Origin: Flavobacteriaceae bacterium UBA3478
Lineage (GTDB): Bacteria; Bacteroidota; Bacteroidia; Flavobacteriales; Flavobacteriaceae
DNA: 5,860 nucleotides
NCBI GenBank assembly: GCA_002381155.1
Contig: DFQX01000043.1
Coordinates: forward strand, 1 to 5,860
Direction of reading: 5' to 3'
The translations under genes and the position numbers were made by a program. Under the pieces are notes generated by a model. The model did no database searches. It saw only the letters and a list, made by a program, of their open reading frames with translations, and was not told the origin of the DNA. Positions within the stretch are counted from its first letter, which is position 1. Every line of letters begins with the position of its first letter. This document shows positions 1 through 5,860 of this stretch, piece by piece.

Positions 1-1865
1 TTTTGAAAAATGGCATTGGTTAAGGTATAGGCAAGTGATAGAGGTGTCTGAATTTTTGAACGCTCGTCTGATAGATTATAATTGAGAAGCAGTTCTAATC
101 CAGTCACATTTACCTCACCAGCATTAAACTGGTCAAGAGAACCTGTACCCCCACTTGCAGCTAAATCAGATCCAAGAAGATTAGAGTAATCATTGAAAAA
201 TCCAATAACTTCTCCGCTTAATTTACCTTTTGCAAAACGAGATCCGATCTCGTAGTTAATACTCTTCTCTGCTTTCTCACCGGGAGCATTACCTGGAGGA
301 GAGAATCCTTTATGCACCCCTCCGAAGACAGATAAGTTTTGGGCGAAACTATAATTGAATCCGATTCCTGGGATGAATACATCGATTTGATTTTCTCTAA
401 TGTTAGCATCTGTCAGTCGATTTGCATCGGTCTTTCCCCAATCTTCTCGTTGAAGGTCAATACTCTCGTATCGAATACCCGGTGTTAAGGTAAGACCCAC
501 AAATTTGTATTTATACAGTGCATATGCGGCGAATGCATTGGCGCTAGAAATGCGATTACCTTCTGCACCACGAACGCCCTCCGATGTCATTGCCATATCA
601 CCGCCTTGAATACTATAACCGTCTTCCCACTGAAAGCGATCTTCGGCATCATAATGAACTTTAGCACCTACTTCTATATCATGAAAAGCTCCATTATTAC
701 CATACCAATGGTAATCCAATTTAGACTGTACCCCTCTTGAATAATAGATTCGATTATTAGCCTTTAATAATAAAGCGTCAGAATCAGAGTCAGTGCTTCC
801 GTTGATTATATTCATATGGTTTGGGTAGGTAGCGGGGTGGTTAAGAACCGAGGCTAAACTCTTCTTATCTCCATCGAATATCACATCATCTAGCTTATAC
901 CAGTTGCGAGTTACCTTATTCGAATAAGCGTTAGTCACGACTTTCAGATTATTTGAAAAGTCTAACACATGGGTAAGCATGATTTGGCGCTGATCGGCGT
1001 TCATTTGATCGAACTGAGAAGCAGCGTAACGAGAATACGGGTTGGCTGCGAAATCAGCCTCTGAAAGCCCTAGGTAGGTTTCATTCGACTGCTCATCATA
1101 GAAATGATATTTTAATTCTAAAGATTGAGGAATTTTAGCATTGGCCTTAGAGTTAATTCTCAATTTACCCATAAGGTCATAGATGTCGAAACCGGTGTTG
1201 TCGTTGCTGTCAAGACGTTTGAATCCGTCAGAATTCATATTGAGATACTCGAGAACGTAGCCGATACGCTCCGAAGATTGACCAACAGAGGTATATACTT
1301 GGCCGGTATTGAAGCTTCCGAGACTAGTCTTAATCTGTGCTGAAAAATCATCAGGGATACCCGTAGACACTAAATTGATGGCACCTCCGGTGGTAAAAGG
1401 CCCGTACTGAACTTGACTACTTCCTTTTAAAATCTCAACCGCCTGCATCCTTGCAACTGAAGGGAAATAATAGGCTGCGGGAGAACTATAGGGAGCAGGG
1501 GCAATAAGAACCCCATCTTCCATTAAGGTGATCTTTGAGCTTCGCTGCGGCGAAGTTCCTCTTAGCGAAATATTAGGGCGAAGGCCAAAACCATCCTCCT
1601 CATAAAAGTTTACTCCAGGTACGGTTCTTAAGGCACGATTAATATCCATGTACCCCATCTTTCCCAATTCTTCAGTCCCCAGATAATAAGAAGCACCCGT
1701 GCGATTCTGGGCAACGTACTTATTACCTAGGATGGTATTCGCTCGAATAATTACTTCATCCAGCTGTTGAATGGAGTCTAGTGATGAAAAATCTAAATCA
1801 GACTGGGAAAAAATTGAACCAATTGTCGAAAATACCAATAGAATTAGGGAAAGAAAACGATTCAT
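1..1865 (-). CDS. FecA-like TonB-dependent outer-membrane receptor (C-terminus cut by window edge)
   Basis: This is an outer-membrane gated beta-barrel receptor that imports a ligand using TonB/ExbBD energy, most likely a ferric chelate such as ferric citrate. The frame is open from ATG at 1865 to the left edge (621 codons plus 2 bases). Residues 1-20 form a type I signal peptide (MNRFLSLILL then a hydrophobic stretch ending FS before Q21). A TonB-box-like LDEVIIR lies at 35-41. The plug spans about 55-170 and includes LRGTSPQRSSKITLMEDGV (101-119), APAPYSSPAAYYFP (122-135), EILKGSS (144-150) and YGPFTTGGAINLVS (154-167), all typical of the FecA group (COG4772). Barrel strands follow; NETYLGLSEADF (261-272) is also typical of the group. 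The N-terminal signalling (STN) domain of transducing FecA and the carboxypeptidase-like domain of SusC-type receptors are both absent, so direct sigma/anti-sigma signalling is unlikely. Family members usually have roughly 700-800 residues, so perhaps 100-180 are missing. Family assignment is strong; the ligand is inferred. Confidence 0.93.
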   Translation of the reverse strand, partial: MNRFLSLILLVFSTIGSIFSQSDLDFSSLDSIQQLDEVIIRANTILGNKYVAQNRTGASYYLGTEELGKMGYMDINRALRTVPGVNFYEEDGFGLRPNISLRGTSPQRSSKITLMEDGVLIAPAPYSSPAAYYFPSVARMQAVEILKGSSQVQYGPFTTGGAINLVSTGIPDDFSAQIKTSLGSFNTGQVYTSVGQSSERIGYVLEYLNMNSDGFKRLDSNDNTGFDIYDLMGKLRINSKANAKIPQSLELKYHFYDEQSNETYLGLSEADFAANPYSRYAASQFDQMNADQRQIMLTHVLDFSNNLKVVTNAYSNKVTRNWYKLDDVIFDGDKKSLASVLNHPATYPNHMNIINGSTDSDSDALLLKANNRIYYSRGVQSKLDYHWYGNNGAFHDIEVGAKVHYDAEDRFQWEDGYSIQGGDMAMTSEGVRGAEGNRISSANAFAAYALYKYKFVGLTLTPGIRYESIDLQREDWGKTDANRLTDANIRENQIDVFIPGIGFNYSFAQNLSVFGGVHKGFSPPGNAPGEKAEKSINYEIGSRFAKGKLSGEVIGFFNDYSNLLGSDLAASGGTGSLDQFNAGEVNVTGLELLLNYNLSDERSKIQTPLSLAYTLTNAIFQ

Positions 1866-1888
1866 TTATTTAGAATAATTAAAAATAG
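1866..1888. promoter_or_regulatory. Operator-like palindrome, copy 1 (next to receptor start codon)
   Basis: This element directly abuts the receptor ATG. Its first 15 bases, TTATTTAGAATAATT, are identical to those of copy 2 at 1937. Read as a 23-bp dyad centred on 1877, 8 of 11 base pairs match; 1866/1888, 1872/1882 and 1873/1881 do not. It would lie in the 5' leader of the receptor transcript, just downstream of the predicted start point, where a bound repressor could block transcription. AT-rich dyads of this size are typical of Fur- or DtxR-family metal regulators, but the regulator is not identified here. Confidence 0.5.
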
Positions 1889-1903
1889 TATTGTTGGAGA
1901 CTG

Positions 1904-1934
1904 CAAAATTATAAACCAAAAATGCTTTTTACAA
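1904..1934 (-). promoter_or_regulatory. Predicted Bacteroidota-type promoter of the TonB-dependent receptor
   Basis: Read on the minus strand, TAATTTTG (1911 down to 1904) matches the Bacteroidota -7 consensus TAnnTTTG. A TTG (1934 down to 1932) lies 20 bases upstream as the -33 element. Transcription would begin near 1897-1899, leaving a leader of about 30 bases that carries palindrome copy 1. Palindrome copy 2 begins three bases upstream of the -33 element. The leader shows no Shine-Dalgarno sequence, as is usual in this phylum. The motif match is visible in the sequence; promoter activity is inferred. Confidence 0.5.
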
Positions 1935-1936
1935 GC

Positions 1937-1959
1937 TTATTTAGAATAATTTTAAATAA
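1937..1959. promoter_or_regulatory. Operator-like palindrome, copy 2 (near-perfect)
   Basis: This is a 23-bp inverted repeat centred on A1948: the left arm TTATTTAGAAT pairs with the right arm at 1949-1959 in 10 of 11 positions, the only mismatch being G1944/T1952. It lies just upstream of the receptor's predicted -33 element and ends 34 bases before the metZ start codon, so it could act on either divergent gene. Its shape fits a dimeric repressor site of the Fur or DtxR type. Location next to a siderophore-type receptor favours iron control, but this is inference. Confidence 0.6.
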
Positions 1960-1993
1960 AAATCTACTCCTTTATTTTTCCTAATTTTCAGCC

Positions 1994-3160
1994 ATGAAGA
2001 AACAGTTTGAAACTGAGGCGATTCGTGGACAAATGGAACGCTCTCAATACCTAGAGCACTCTGCTCCCATTTATATGACCTCGAGCTTCGTATTTGAAGA
2101 TTCTGAAGATATGAGAGCCTCGTTCGCCGAAGAGAAACATCGCAATATTTATAGTCGCTATTCGAATCCGAATACCTCTGAGCTTATTCATAAGGTCGCC
2201 AATATGGAAGGGGTTGAAGATGGCGTTGCTTTTGCTTCGGGGATGAGTGCGATTTATACCACTTTCGCCGCATTATTATCCTCGGGCGATCACATCCTTT
2301 CTTGTCGAGCTGTTTTTGGGTCTACACACACACTGTACACTCAATTCTTTCCGAAGTGGAATATTGAGCATAGTTATTTTGATCCAGGAGATTTTGAGAC
2401 GTTAAAAGCCCAGCTAAAGCCCAATACTAAAATTCTATATGTAGAATCTCCAACGAACCCAGGAGTTACTGTACTCGATCTTGAAAAGCTTGGTGATTTT
2501 GCCAAAAAGAACAACTTACTTTTTATCGTAGACAACTGCTTTGCCACCCCTTATATTCAACAACCGGCTAAACTAGGAGCGCACCTAGTGATTCATTCAA
2601 GCACCAAGCTTATGGATGGCCAGGGTCGTGTTCTCGGAGGTATTACCGTCGGATCTCACGATCTTATCGACCGCATCTATCGCTTCGCACGAATTACCGG
2701 CACAGCACTTTCTCCATTTAACGCATGGATACTTTCGAAGAGTTTAGAAACCTTAGCCGTACGCGTGGAAGCTCATAGTAAAAACGCACTTATACTAGCT
2801 GAAAAACTAGAGCAACACCCAAATATCAACTGGGTACGCTATCCCTTCATGAAGTCACATCCGCAATACAAAATCGCTAAGAAGCAAATGAAACTGGGCG
2901 GATCAATCATTGCCTTCGAAGTAAAAGGAGGGGTCGCTGCCGGAAAACGCTTCATAGATCACATCAAACTGTGTTCAATCTCTGCAAACCTTGGAGATAC
3001 TCGTAGCATCATCACTCATCCAGCATCTAGTACACATGCGAAACTAAGCAGCGAAGAACGACTAGCCGTTGAAATTACGGATGGTATGATTCGACTATCA
3101 GTAGGTCTAGAACACACCGATGACGTATGGAACGACTTAGTTCAGGCCCTAGAAGCCTAA
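1994..3160 (+). CDS. metZ: O-succinylhomoserine sulfhydrylase, PLP-dependent (MetZ)
   Basis: This cytoplasmic Cys/Met-metabolism PLP enzyme (fold type I) should join O-succinylhomoserine, or a related acyl-homoserine, with sulfide to give homocysteine for methionine synthesis. At 388 residues it is full length for the family. Visible motifs are YSRYSNP (53-59, phosphate contact from the neighbouring subunit), ASGMSAI (81-87), ESPTNP (151-156), VDNCFATP (179-186, with Asp180 set to contact the pyridine nitrogen), SSTK (202-205, with Lys205 the expected Schiff-base lysine) and LGDTRSIITHPA (333-344). DGQGR (208-212) and LSPFNAW (239-245) are characteristic of MetZ rather than of cystathionine gamma-synthase or gamma-lyase, although a gamma-lyase or O-acetylhomoserine activity cannot be excluded from sequence. 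The ATG fits the usual N-terminus (FETEAIR directly after the start); no Shine-Dalgarno is seen. It diverges from the receptor gene across 128 bp and overlaps the convergent gene by 4 bases. No S-box-like leader precedes it. Confidence 0.92.
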   Translation: MKKQFETEAIRGQMERSQYLEHSAPIYMTSSFVFEDSEDMRASFAEEKHRNIYSRYSNPNTSELIHKVANMEGVEDGVAFASGMSAIYTTFAALLSSGDHILSCRAVFGSTHTLYTQFFPKWNIEHSYFDPGDFETLKAQLKPNTKILYVESPTNPGVTVLDLEKLGDFAKKNNLLFIVDNCFATPYIQQPAKLGAHLVIHSSTKLMDGQGRVLGGITVGSHDLIDRIYRFARITGTALSPFNAWILSKSLETLAVRVEAHSKNALILAEKLEQHPNINWVRYPFMKSHPQYKIAKKQMKLGGSIIAFEVKGGVAAGKRFIDHIKLCSISANLGDTRSIITHPASSTHAKLSSEERLAVEITDGMIRLSVGLEHTDDVWNDLVQALEA

Positions 3161-4533
3161 GGATTTACCTCTGAACTTTCAACCTTAGTTGTATTGAGGT
3201 TCTGAGCTACATAGCCTCCTACTGCTCCTCCTTGGACTACTCCTTGATCGATAGCTCTGCGGTAGTGAATGCCTCCGTAGAGCCTTGAAACCGCAGCTTC
3301 TTCAGAGGCGTGCATAAACGACTTATAAGAACGGGTTGGTAAGCCATATGCCTCTTCGGTAGTATCATCAAAGGAGAAATTGTCTCCATAAATCTTAGTA
3401 AGAACGGTAGCAGCAGAACGCGAAATCACCGAGTGACCAGAAGTATACTCTGGGAATGGTGGCGTCTGCAACTTCGGCAACCACTCTTCGTCGAGGTATT
3501 GATTGATAAGTGTCTCGGGTCTTACGATAAGTGTATTCCATTTGGTATCCCAGCATGAGATGAATCCATCAAAAAGCGCCACAGTAACATTCAGATAAGT
3601 GTTGATGGTCTCATCAAACGAGTTTTCAGCAATTTGAGTAGCAAGCTTCGTGATACCAATCCAGTGTCCGCCAGGAGTGATTTTCTTAGTCGCAAACATA
3701 GCGTGTCCCTTATGATGAGAAACATAAGGGTTACAATCCCAAAACGCAGCGATTTGAGCCTCTTCATTTTCGTTATTATCCTCAGTCACCTTTCGACCTA
3801 ATTCATAAACCTCTAATAGCTCAGCATAGAAAGGGCTATCTAGATTCATATCTACGGGTAGCGGAGGTGCCGGATCAAACATTCCCGCATCAGGGATCAC
3901 CATCGGTCTGATTTTATTCCAGTGAGGCTCAATCCCTTCCATATAATCAGGAGGAGTTGGTTTCCAAAACTGATCACCCTCTTGAATCGTATACTTGGGA
4001 AAGGTTCGTGTTTGCTTATAAAAATCTGTGTCAGCCCAAGCAAGAATATGAGCAGCAACAGCCTCACCATAAGCAATCGAGGCTTCAAATTCACGGCTAG
4101 GCATTCCCAAATCATCTAACTCCTCGTAAAGTGACTCTCTATAGGTATCAATACGATCTTCTGAAAAAATCAATTGCTTACCCACTACTAAAAAGGCGTG
4201 AATAGCAGCTAATTGCGGGTTCACTCCAGCAGGCAACTCAGGAATATCAGTGAATTCTTTTAGTTGGCCCGATAAAGACGCATATTTATCTGGATATGCC
4301 TTCTGCATCACTGAATAAGCCGCAACGGTCGGATACACATATACCCTCGAAGCCACTACCGGAGAAAAGATATCGTAAACGATAACATCCGTCAGTTTCT
4401 GCATAGACTCATTAAACAAATCGGCATCTGCTAACCGATCTAAATAACGGGTATCTTTTTCACAACTAATTAATGATAAGCTAACTACCAGCAATGTAGT
4501 CCATGCTCCTAACCACTTATAAATTCTATTCAT
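3157..4533 (-). CDS. Vanadium-dependent haloperoxidase-like lipoprotein (PAP2 superfamily)
   Basis: This is a predicted exported lipoprotein of 458 residues. Residues 1-24 form a type II signal peptide with lipobox LISC (Cys24), followed by EKD, where an acidic pair after a lysine-rich start can favour surface display in this phylum. The C-terminal half carries the complete vanadate/phosphate pocket: K331-W-N-T-L-I-V-R338-P, S365-G366-H367, and R417 with H423 in SRLYGGIH. K-to-R spacing (7) and R-to-H spacing (6) equal those of the fungal chloroperoxidase, and Trp328, three residues before the lysine, is also kept. Phe360, in PPFPEYTSGH, sits where the fungal chloroperoxidase has Phe397 and bromoperoxidases have His. 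The likely reaction is peroxide-dependent halide oxidation, as for the iodoperoxidase group of marine flavobacteria. An acid phosphatase role with the same pocket is possible, and halide preference cannot be read from sequence. The gene follows the FG-GAP gene by 22 bases, suggesting co-transcription. Confidence 0.87.
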   Translation of the reverse strand: MNRIYKWLGAWTTLLVVSLSLISCEKDTRYLDRLADADLFNESMQKLTDVIVYDIFSPVVASRVYVYPTVAAYSVMQKAYPDKYASLSGQLKEFTDIPELPAGVNPQLAAIHAFLVVGKQLIFSEDRIDTYRESLYEELDDLGMPSREFEASIAYGEAVAAHILAWADTDFYKQTRTFPKYTIQEGDQFWKPTPPDYMEGIEPHWNKIRPMVIPDAGMFDPAPPLPVDMNLDSPFYAELLEVYELGRKVTEDNNENEEAQIAAFWDCNPYVSHHKGHAMFATKKITPGGHWIGITKLATQIAENSFDETINTYLNVTVALFDGFISCWDTKWNTLIVRPETLINQYLDEEWLPKLQTPPFPEYTSGHSVISRSAATVLTKIYGDNFSFDDTTEEAYGLPTRSYKSFMHASEEAAVSRLYGGIHYRRAIDQGVVQGGAVGGYVAQNLNTTKVESSEVNP

Positions 4534-4555
4534 ACCTCAAAAATACACAGTTTGT
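4534..4555 (-). promoter_or_regulatory. Short junction with SD-like GAGG and a TAnnTTTG-like box
   Basis: The 22 bases between the FG-GAP gene stop and the haloperoxidase ATG contain, on the minus strand, TATTTTTG (4545 down to 4538), which matches the Bacteroidota -7 consensus, and then GAGG (4538 down to 4535) one base before T4534-adjacent ATG. The GAGG is too close to the start for an ideal Shine-Dalgarno. I see no TTTG-type -33 element at the right distance upstream, so read-through from the preceding gene is the simpler explanation; an internal, nearly leaderless start remains possible. Confidence 0.2.
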
Positions 4556-5860
4556 TTAATTTTTCTCTTTTACAAAAAGGGCAGGTCCATTGTTTTGAAC
4601 CACAATAAGTTCATCTACAGAAATACGATCGATAAAACGTCCCTCTGTATCCTTAGGCAGGTTTAATGATCGATGCGATTTAAAGTTAACCCCATCAAAA
4701 TCACTCAATACTCCACCCGGATTCGACAGGCTTGGTCCTAATTCAGTGACATAGCCACTGTAGTTTCCTACATAATAAACCTCTCCCTCTTCTACATAAA
4801 AATCTTCAATCGTTGATAGCTGCGCCTCTAGAGGCAAAGCAACTCCTTCAAACGATCCCGTCTCATTTTGAACAAATACCATTGAGCGCATCTCAACCAC
4901 AGCTTTAGTTTCGAAAATTTCGGTTCTCTCAGTCAGTGAAACGATATCTTGAGCATTTGCAAAATCGCTATACTTTAAAAACTTCTTTTTGAGGTAGGGT
5001 AAACTACTCACTAGCTTATCCTTTGAAGCAAAAGGTACCGGCTCTCCAAAGAAACTGTAGAACACTACGGGATCTAGGGATCCGTTTCCGTCAAAGTCAT
5101 CTAGATAGGCCACTACCGGTTTTTCAATCGAGGGTTTAAACTTATGATTGGTACCTGCGTTACCCGCAAGTATATCCAGTTTTCCATCACCATTGATGTC
5201 GGCAACTTCTAAGGTATTCCAAAAACCAGAAGTCTGATTTAGGCCAAAAGCAGTGGTTTGATTGGTAAAACTGCCTGCCCCATCGTTGATTAAAACCGTT
5301 ACCGGCATAAAATCACCAACGACAACGATATCCAAATGACCATCTGCATTGATATCTGCGAATTGACTATCTGTGACCATTCCCAGAGGGGCCTGGGCCA
5401 CTGCCTCAAAGTACGAATTACTCTCAGGGGCGCTAGCCACGATAGCGCTTGTGGGTGAAAGCCCATATCCGCCAGGAAGCGATCGATTGCCGATAAAAAG
5501 GTCGTCATAGCCATCTCCATTAAAGTCTGCGGCAGAGATACTACCGCCATTCGACTGTGGCAGGTTAGCCGGGAATCTTACAAAATCTCCTTTACCATCG
5601 TTGATATAAAGACGATCCATCAAGGTAGCCTCCCCGTCATAGGTTTCATTACCTCCACTCATAATATAGAGGTCCAAATCTCCATCTAGGTCAAAATCAA
5701 AGGCTACTGCATCGACATCTTCGAAATTATAGTCTTGTTCAAAGACCTCGACTTTTGTCTTTTTGTAGGTATTTGAAGTCGTTCCAAAATAGAGCTCAGA
5801 GGCTTGCATTTTAGAACCACCAAAAAACAAGTCATCGATTCCATCCCCATTAAAGTCTGC
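4556..5860 (-). CDS. FG-GAP/VCBS repeat protein, C-terminal part (CRTAC1-like; N-terminus beyond window edge)
   Basis: This is the C-terminal 434 residues of an exported FG-GAP/VCBS repeat protein, expected to form calcium-binding beta-propeller blades outside the cytoplasm. Six acidic loops of the DxDxDG type are visible, counted from the first residue in the window: DFNGDGIDD (2-10), FDLDGDLD (56-63), DFNGDGYDD (112-120), DINADGHLD (169-177), DINGDGKLD (221-229) and DDFDGNGSLD (254-263), several followed by LFIGN or ILAGN. The stretch LGMVTDSQFADINADG and the later KPSIEKPVVAYLDDFDGNG resemble the last third of the roughly 1,100-residue Bacteroidota proteins that carry FG-GAP repeats on both sides of an ASPIC/UnbV domain. 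That domain is not in the visible part. The frame continues past the right edge: codons upstream of the TTG at 5830 read ADFNGDGIDD, so that TTG is not the start. The last 150 residues lack repeats. Molecular function is unknown; position before the haloperoxidase gene suggests a shared extracytoplasmic role. Confidence 0.9.
   Translation of the reverse strand, partial: ADFNGDGIDDLFFGGSKMQASELYFGTTSNTYKKTKVEVFEQDYNFEDVDAVAFDFDLDGDLDLYIMSGGNETYDGEATLMDRLYINDGKGDFVRFPANLPQSNGGSISAADFNGDGYDDLFIGNRSLPGGYGLSPTSAIVASAPESNSYFEAVAQAPLGMVTDSQFADINADGHLDIVVVGDFMPVTVLINDGAGSFTNQTTAFGLNQTSGFWNTLEVADINGDGKLDILAGNAGTNHKFKPSIEKPVVAYLDDFDGNGSLDPVVFYSFFGEPVPFASKDKLVSSLPYLKKKFLKYSDFANAQDIVSLTERTEIFETKAVVEMRSMVFVQNETGSFEGVALPLEAQLSTIEDFYVEEGEVYYVGNYSGYVTELGPSLSNPGGVLSDFDGVNFKSHRSLNLPKDTEGRFIDRISVDELIVVQNNGPALFVKEKN

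Larger units (their letters stand above)
1866..1951. repeat. Pair of 15-bp perfect direct repeats in the divergent control region
   Basis: TTATTTAGAATAATT occurs at 1866-1880 and again at 1937-1951, with starts 71 bp apart (about seven helical turns), so proteins bound at both would face the same side of the DNA. The repeats are the left portions of the two palindromes listed separately. Spacing by whole turns is compatible with cooperative binding or looping around the receptor promoter, which sits between them. Confidence 0.6.

Noticed and set aside
1125..1343. Plus-strand open frame of 72 codons inside the receptor gene
   Set aside because: It lies wholly within the antisense of a well-supported receptor frame and shows no recognisable motif; it is a shadow frame. 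The same holds for the short minus-strand frame at 218-409, which is out of phase with the receptor.
1..1865. Signal-transducing FecA with an N-terminal STN domain
   Set aside because: Only about 15 residues separate the signal peptide from the TonB-box-like segment, leaving no room for that domain, and no sigma/anti-sigma genes are visible in the window.
1866..1993. SAM or other riboswitch ahead of metZ
   Set aside because: The region is AT-rich, only 128 bp long and shared with the divergent gene; I see no S-box core or GC-rich stems.
3168..3215. Possible bidirectional terminator hairpin (CTCTGAAC paired with GTTCTGAG) just inside the 3' end of the haloperoxidase gene
   Set aside because: The stem is interrupted by a mismatch, the loop exceeds 20 bases and no T-run follows, so it is not a convincing terminator.
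3897..4119. Overlapping small frames on both strands within the haloperoxidase gene
   Set aside because: Both lie inside the conserved haloperoxidase coding sequence in other phases, with no domain or start-site support.
5299..5550. Minus-strand 83-codon frame within the FG-GAP gene
   Set aside because: It is out of phase with the repeat protein, whose acidic loops clearly define the coding frame here.
4556..5860. Integrin-like adhesin or ASPIC/UnbV domain in the visible part of the FG-GAP protein
   Set aside because: The FG-GAP loops alone do not show adhesion, and the ASPIC/UnbV signature is not present in these 434 residues.

Overview
The window looks like chromosomal DNA from a member of the Bacteroidota, quite possibly a marine or other aquatic one. 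Four things support this: start codons without strong Shine-Dalgarno sequences; a TAnnTTTG-type -7 promoter element with an upstream TTG; a FecA-like TonB-dependent receptor; and a lipoprotein-type vanadium haloperoxidase homologue next to a long FG-GAP/VCBS repeat protein. The genus cannot be told from this sequence. No RNA gene, insertion sequence, CRISPR array or phage gene was seen.

Layout. Positions 1-1865 (minus strand) hold the first 621 codons of a FecA-type outer-membrane TonB-dependent receptor whose C-terminus lies beyond the left edge. Positions 1866-1993 are an AT-rich divergent control region with two copies of a palindrome-like element and a good Bacteroidota-type promoter for the receptor. 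Positions 1994-3160 (plus strand) encode a complete MetZ-type O-succinylhomoserine sulfhydrylase. Its stop codon overlaps by 4 bases the stop of the convergent minus-strand gene at 3157-4533, a complete 458-residue predicted lipoprotein of the vanadium-dependent haloperoxidase/PAP2 superfamily with all the vanadate-pocket motifs. Upstream of it in the same direction, 22 bases away, is the C-terminal part (4556-5860) of a large FG-GAP/VCBS repeat protein that runs off the right edge.

How the genes fit together. There are two functional blocks. The first is a divergent pair, the receptor (probably ferric-chelate uptake) and metZ (methionine/homocysteine synthesis), sharing a 128-bp regulatory region. 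The operator-like palindromes there suggest metal-responsive or other repressor control of the receptor and perhaps of metZ. The second is a likely two-gene or longer minus-strand operon for exported proteins, in which an extracytoplasmic FG-GAP repeat protein precedes a surface or periplasmic haloperoxidase-like lipoprotein. The features most worth following up are the paired operators and the haloperoxidase/FG-GAP pairing. I did not find evidence for a wholly new system.
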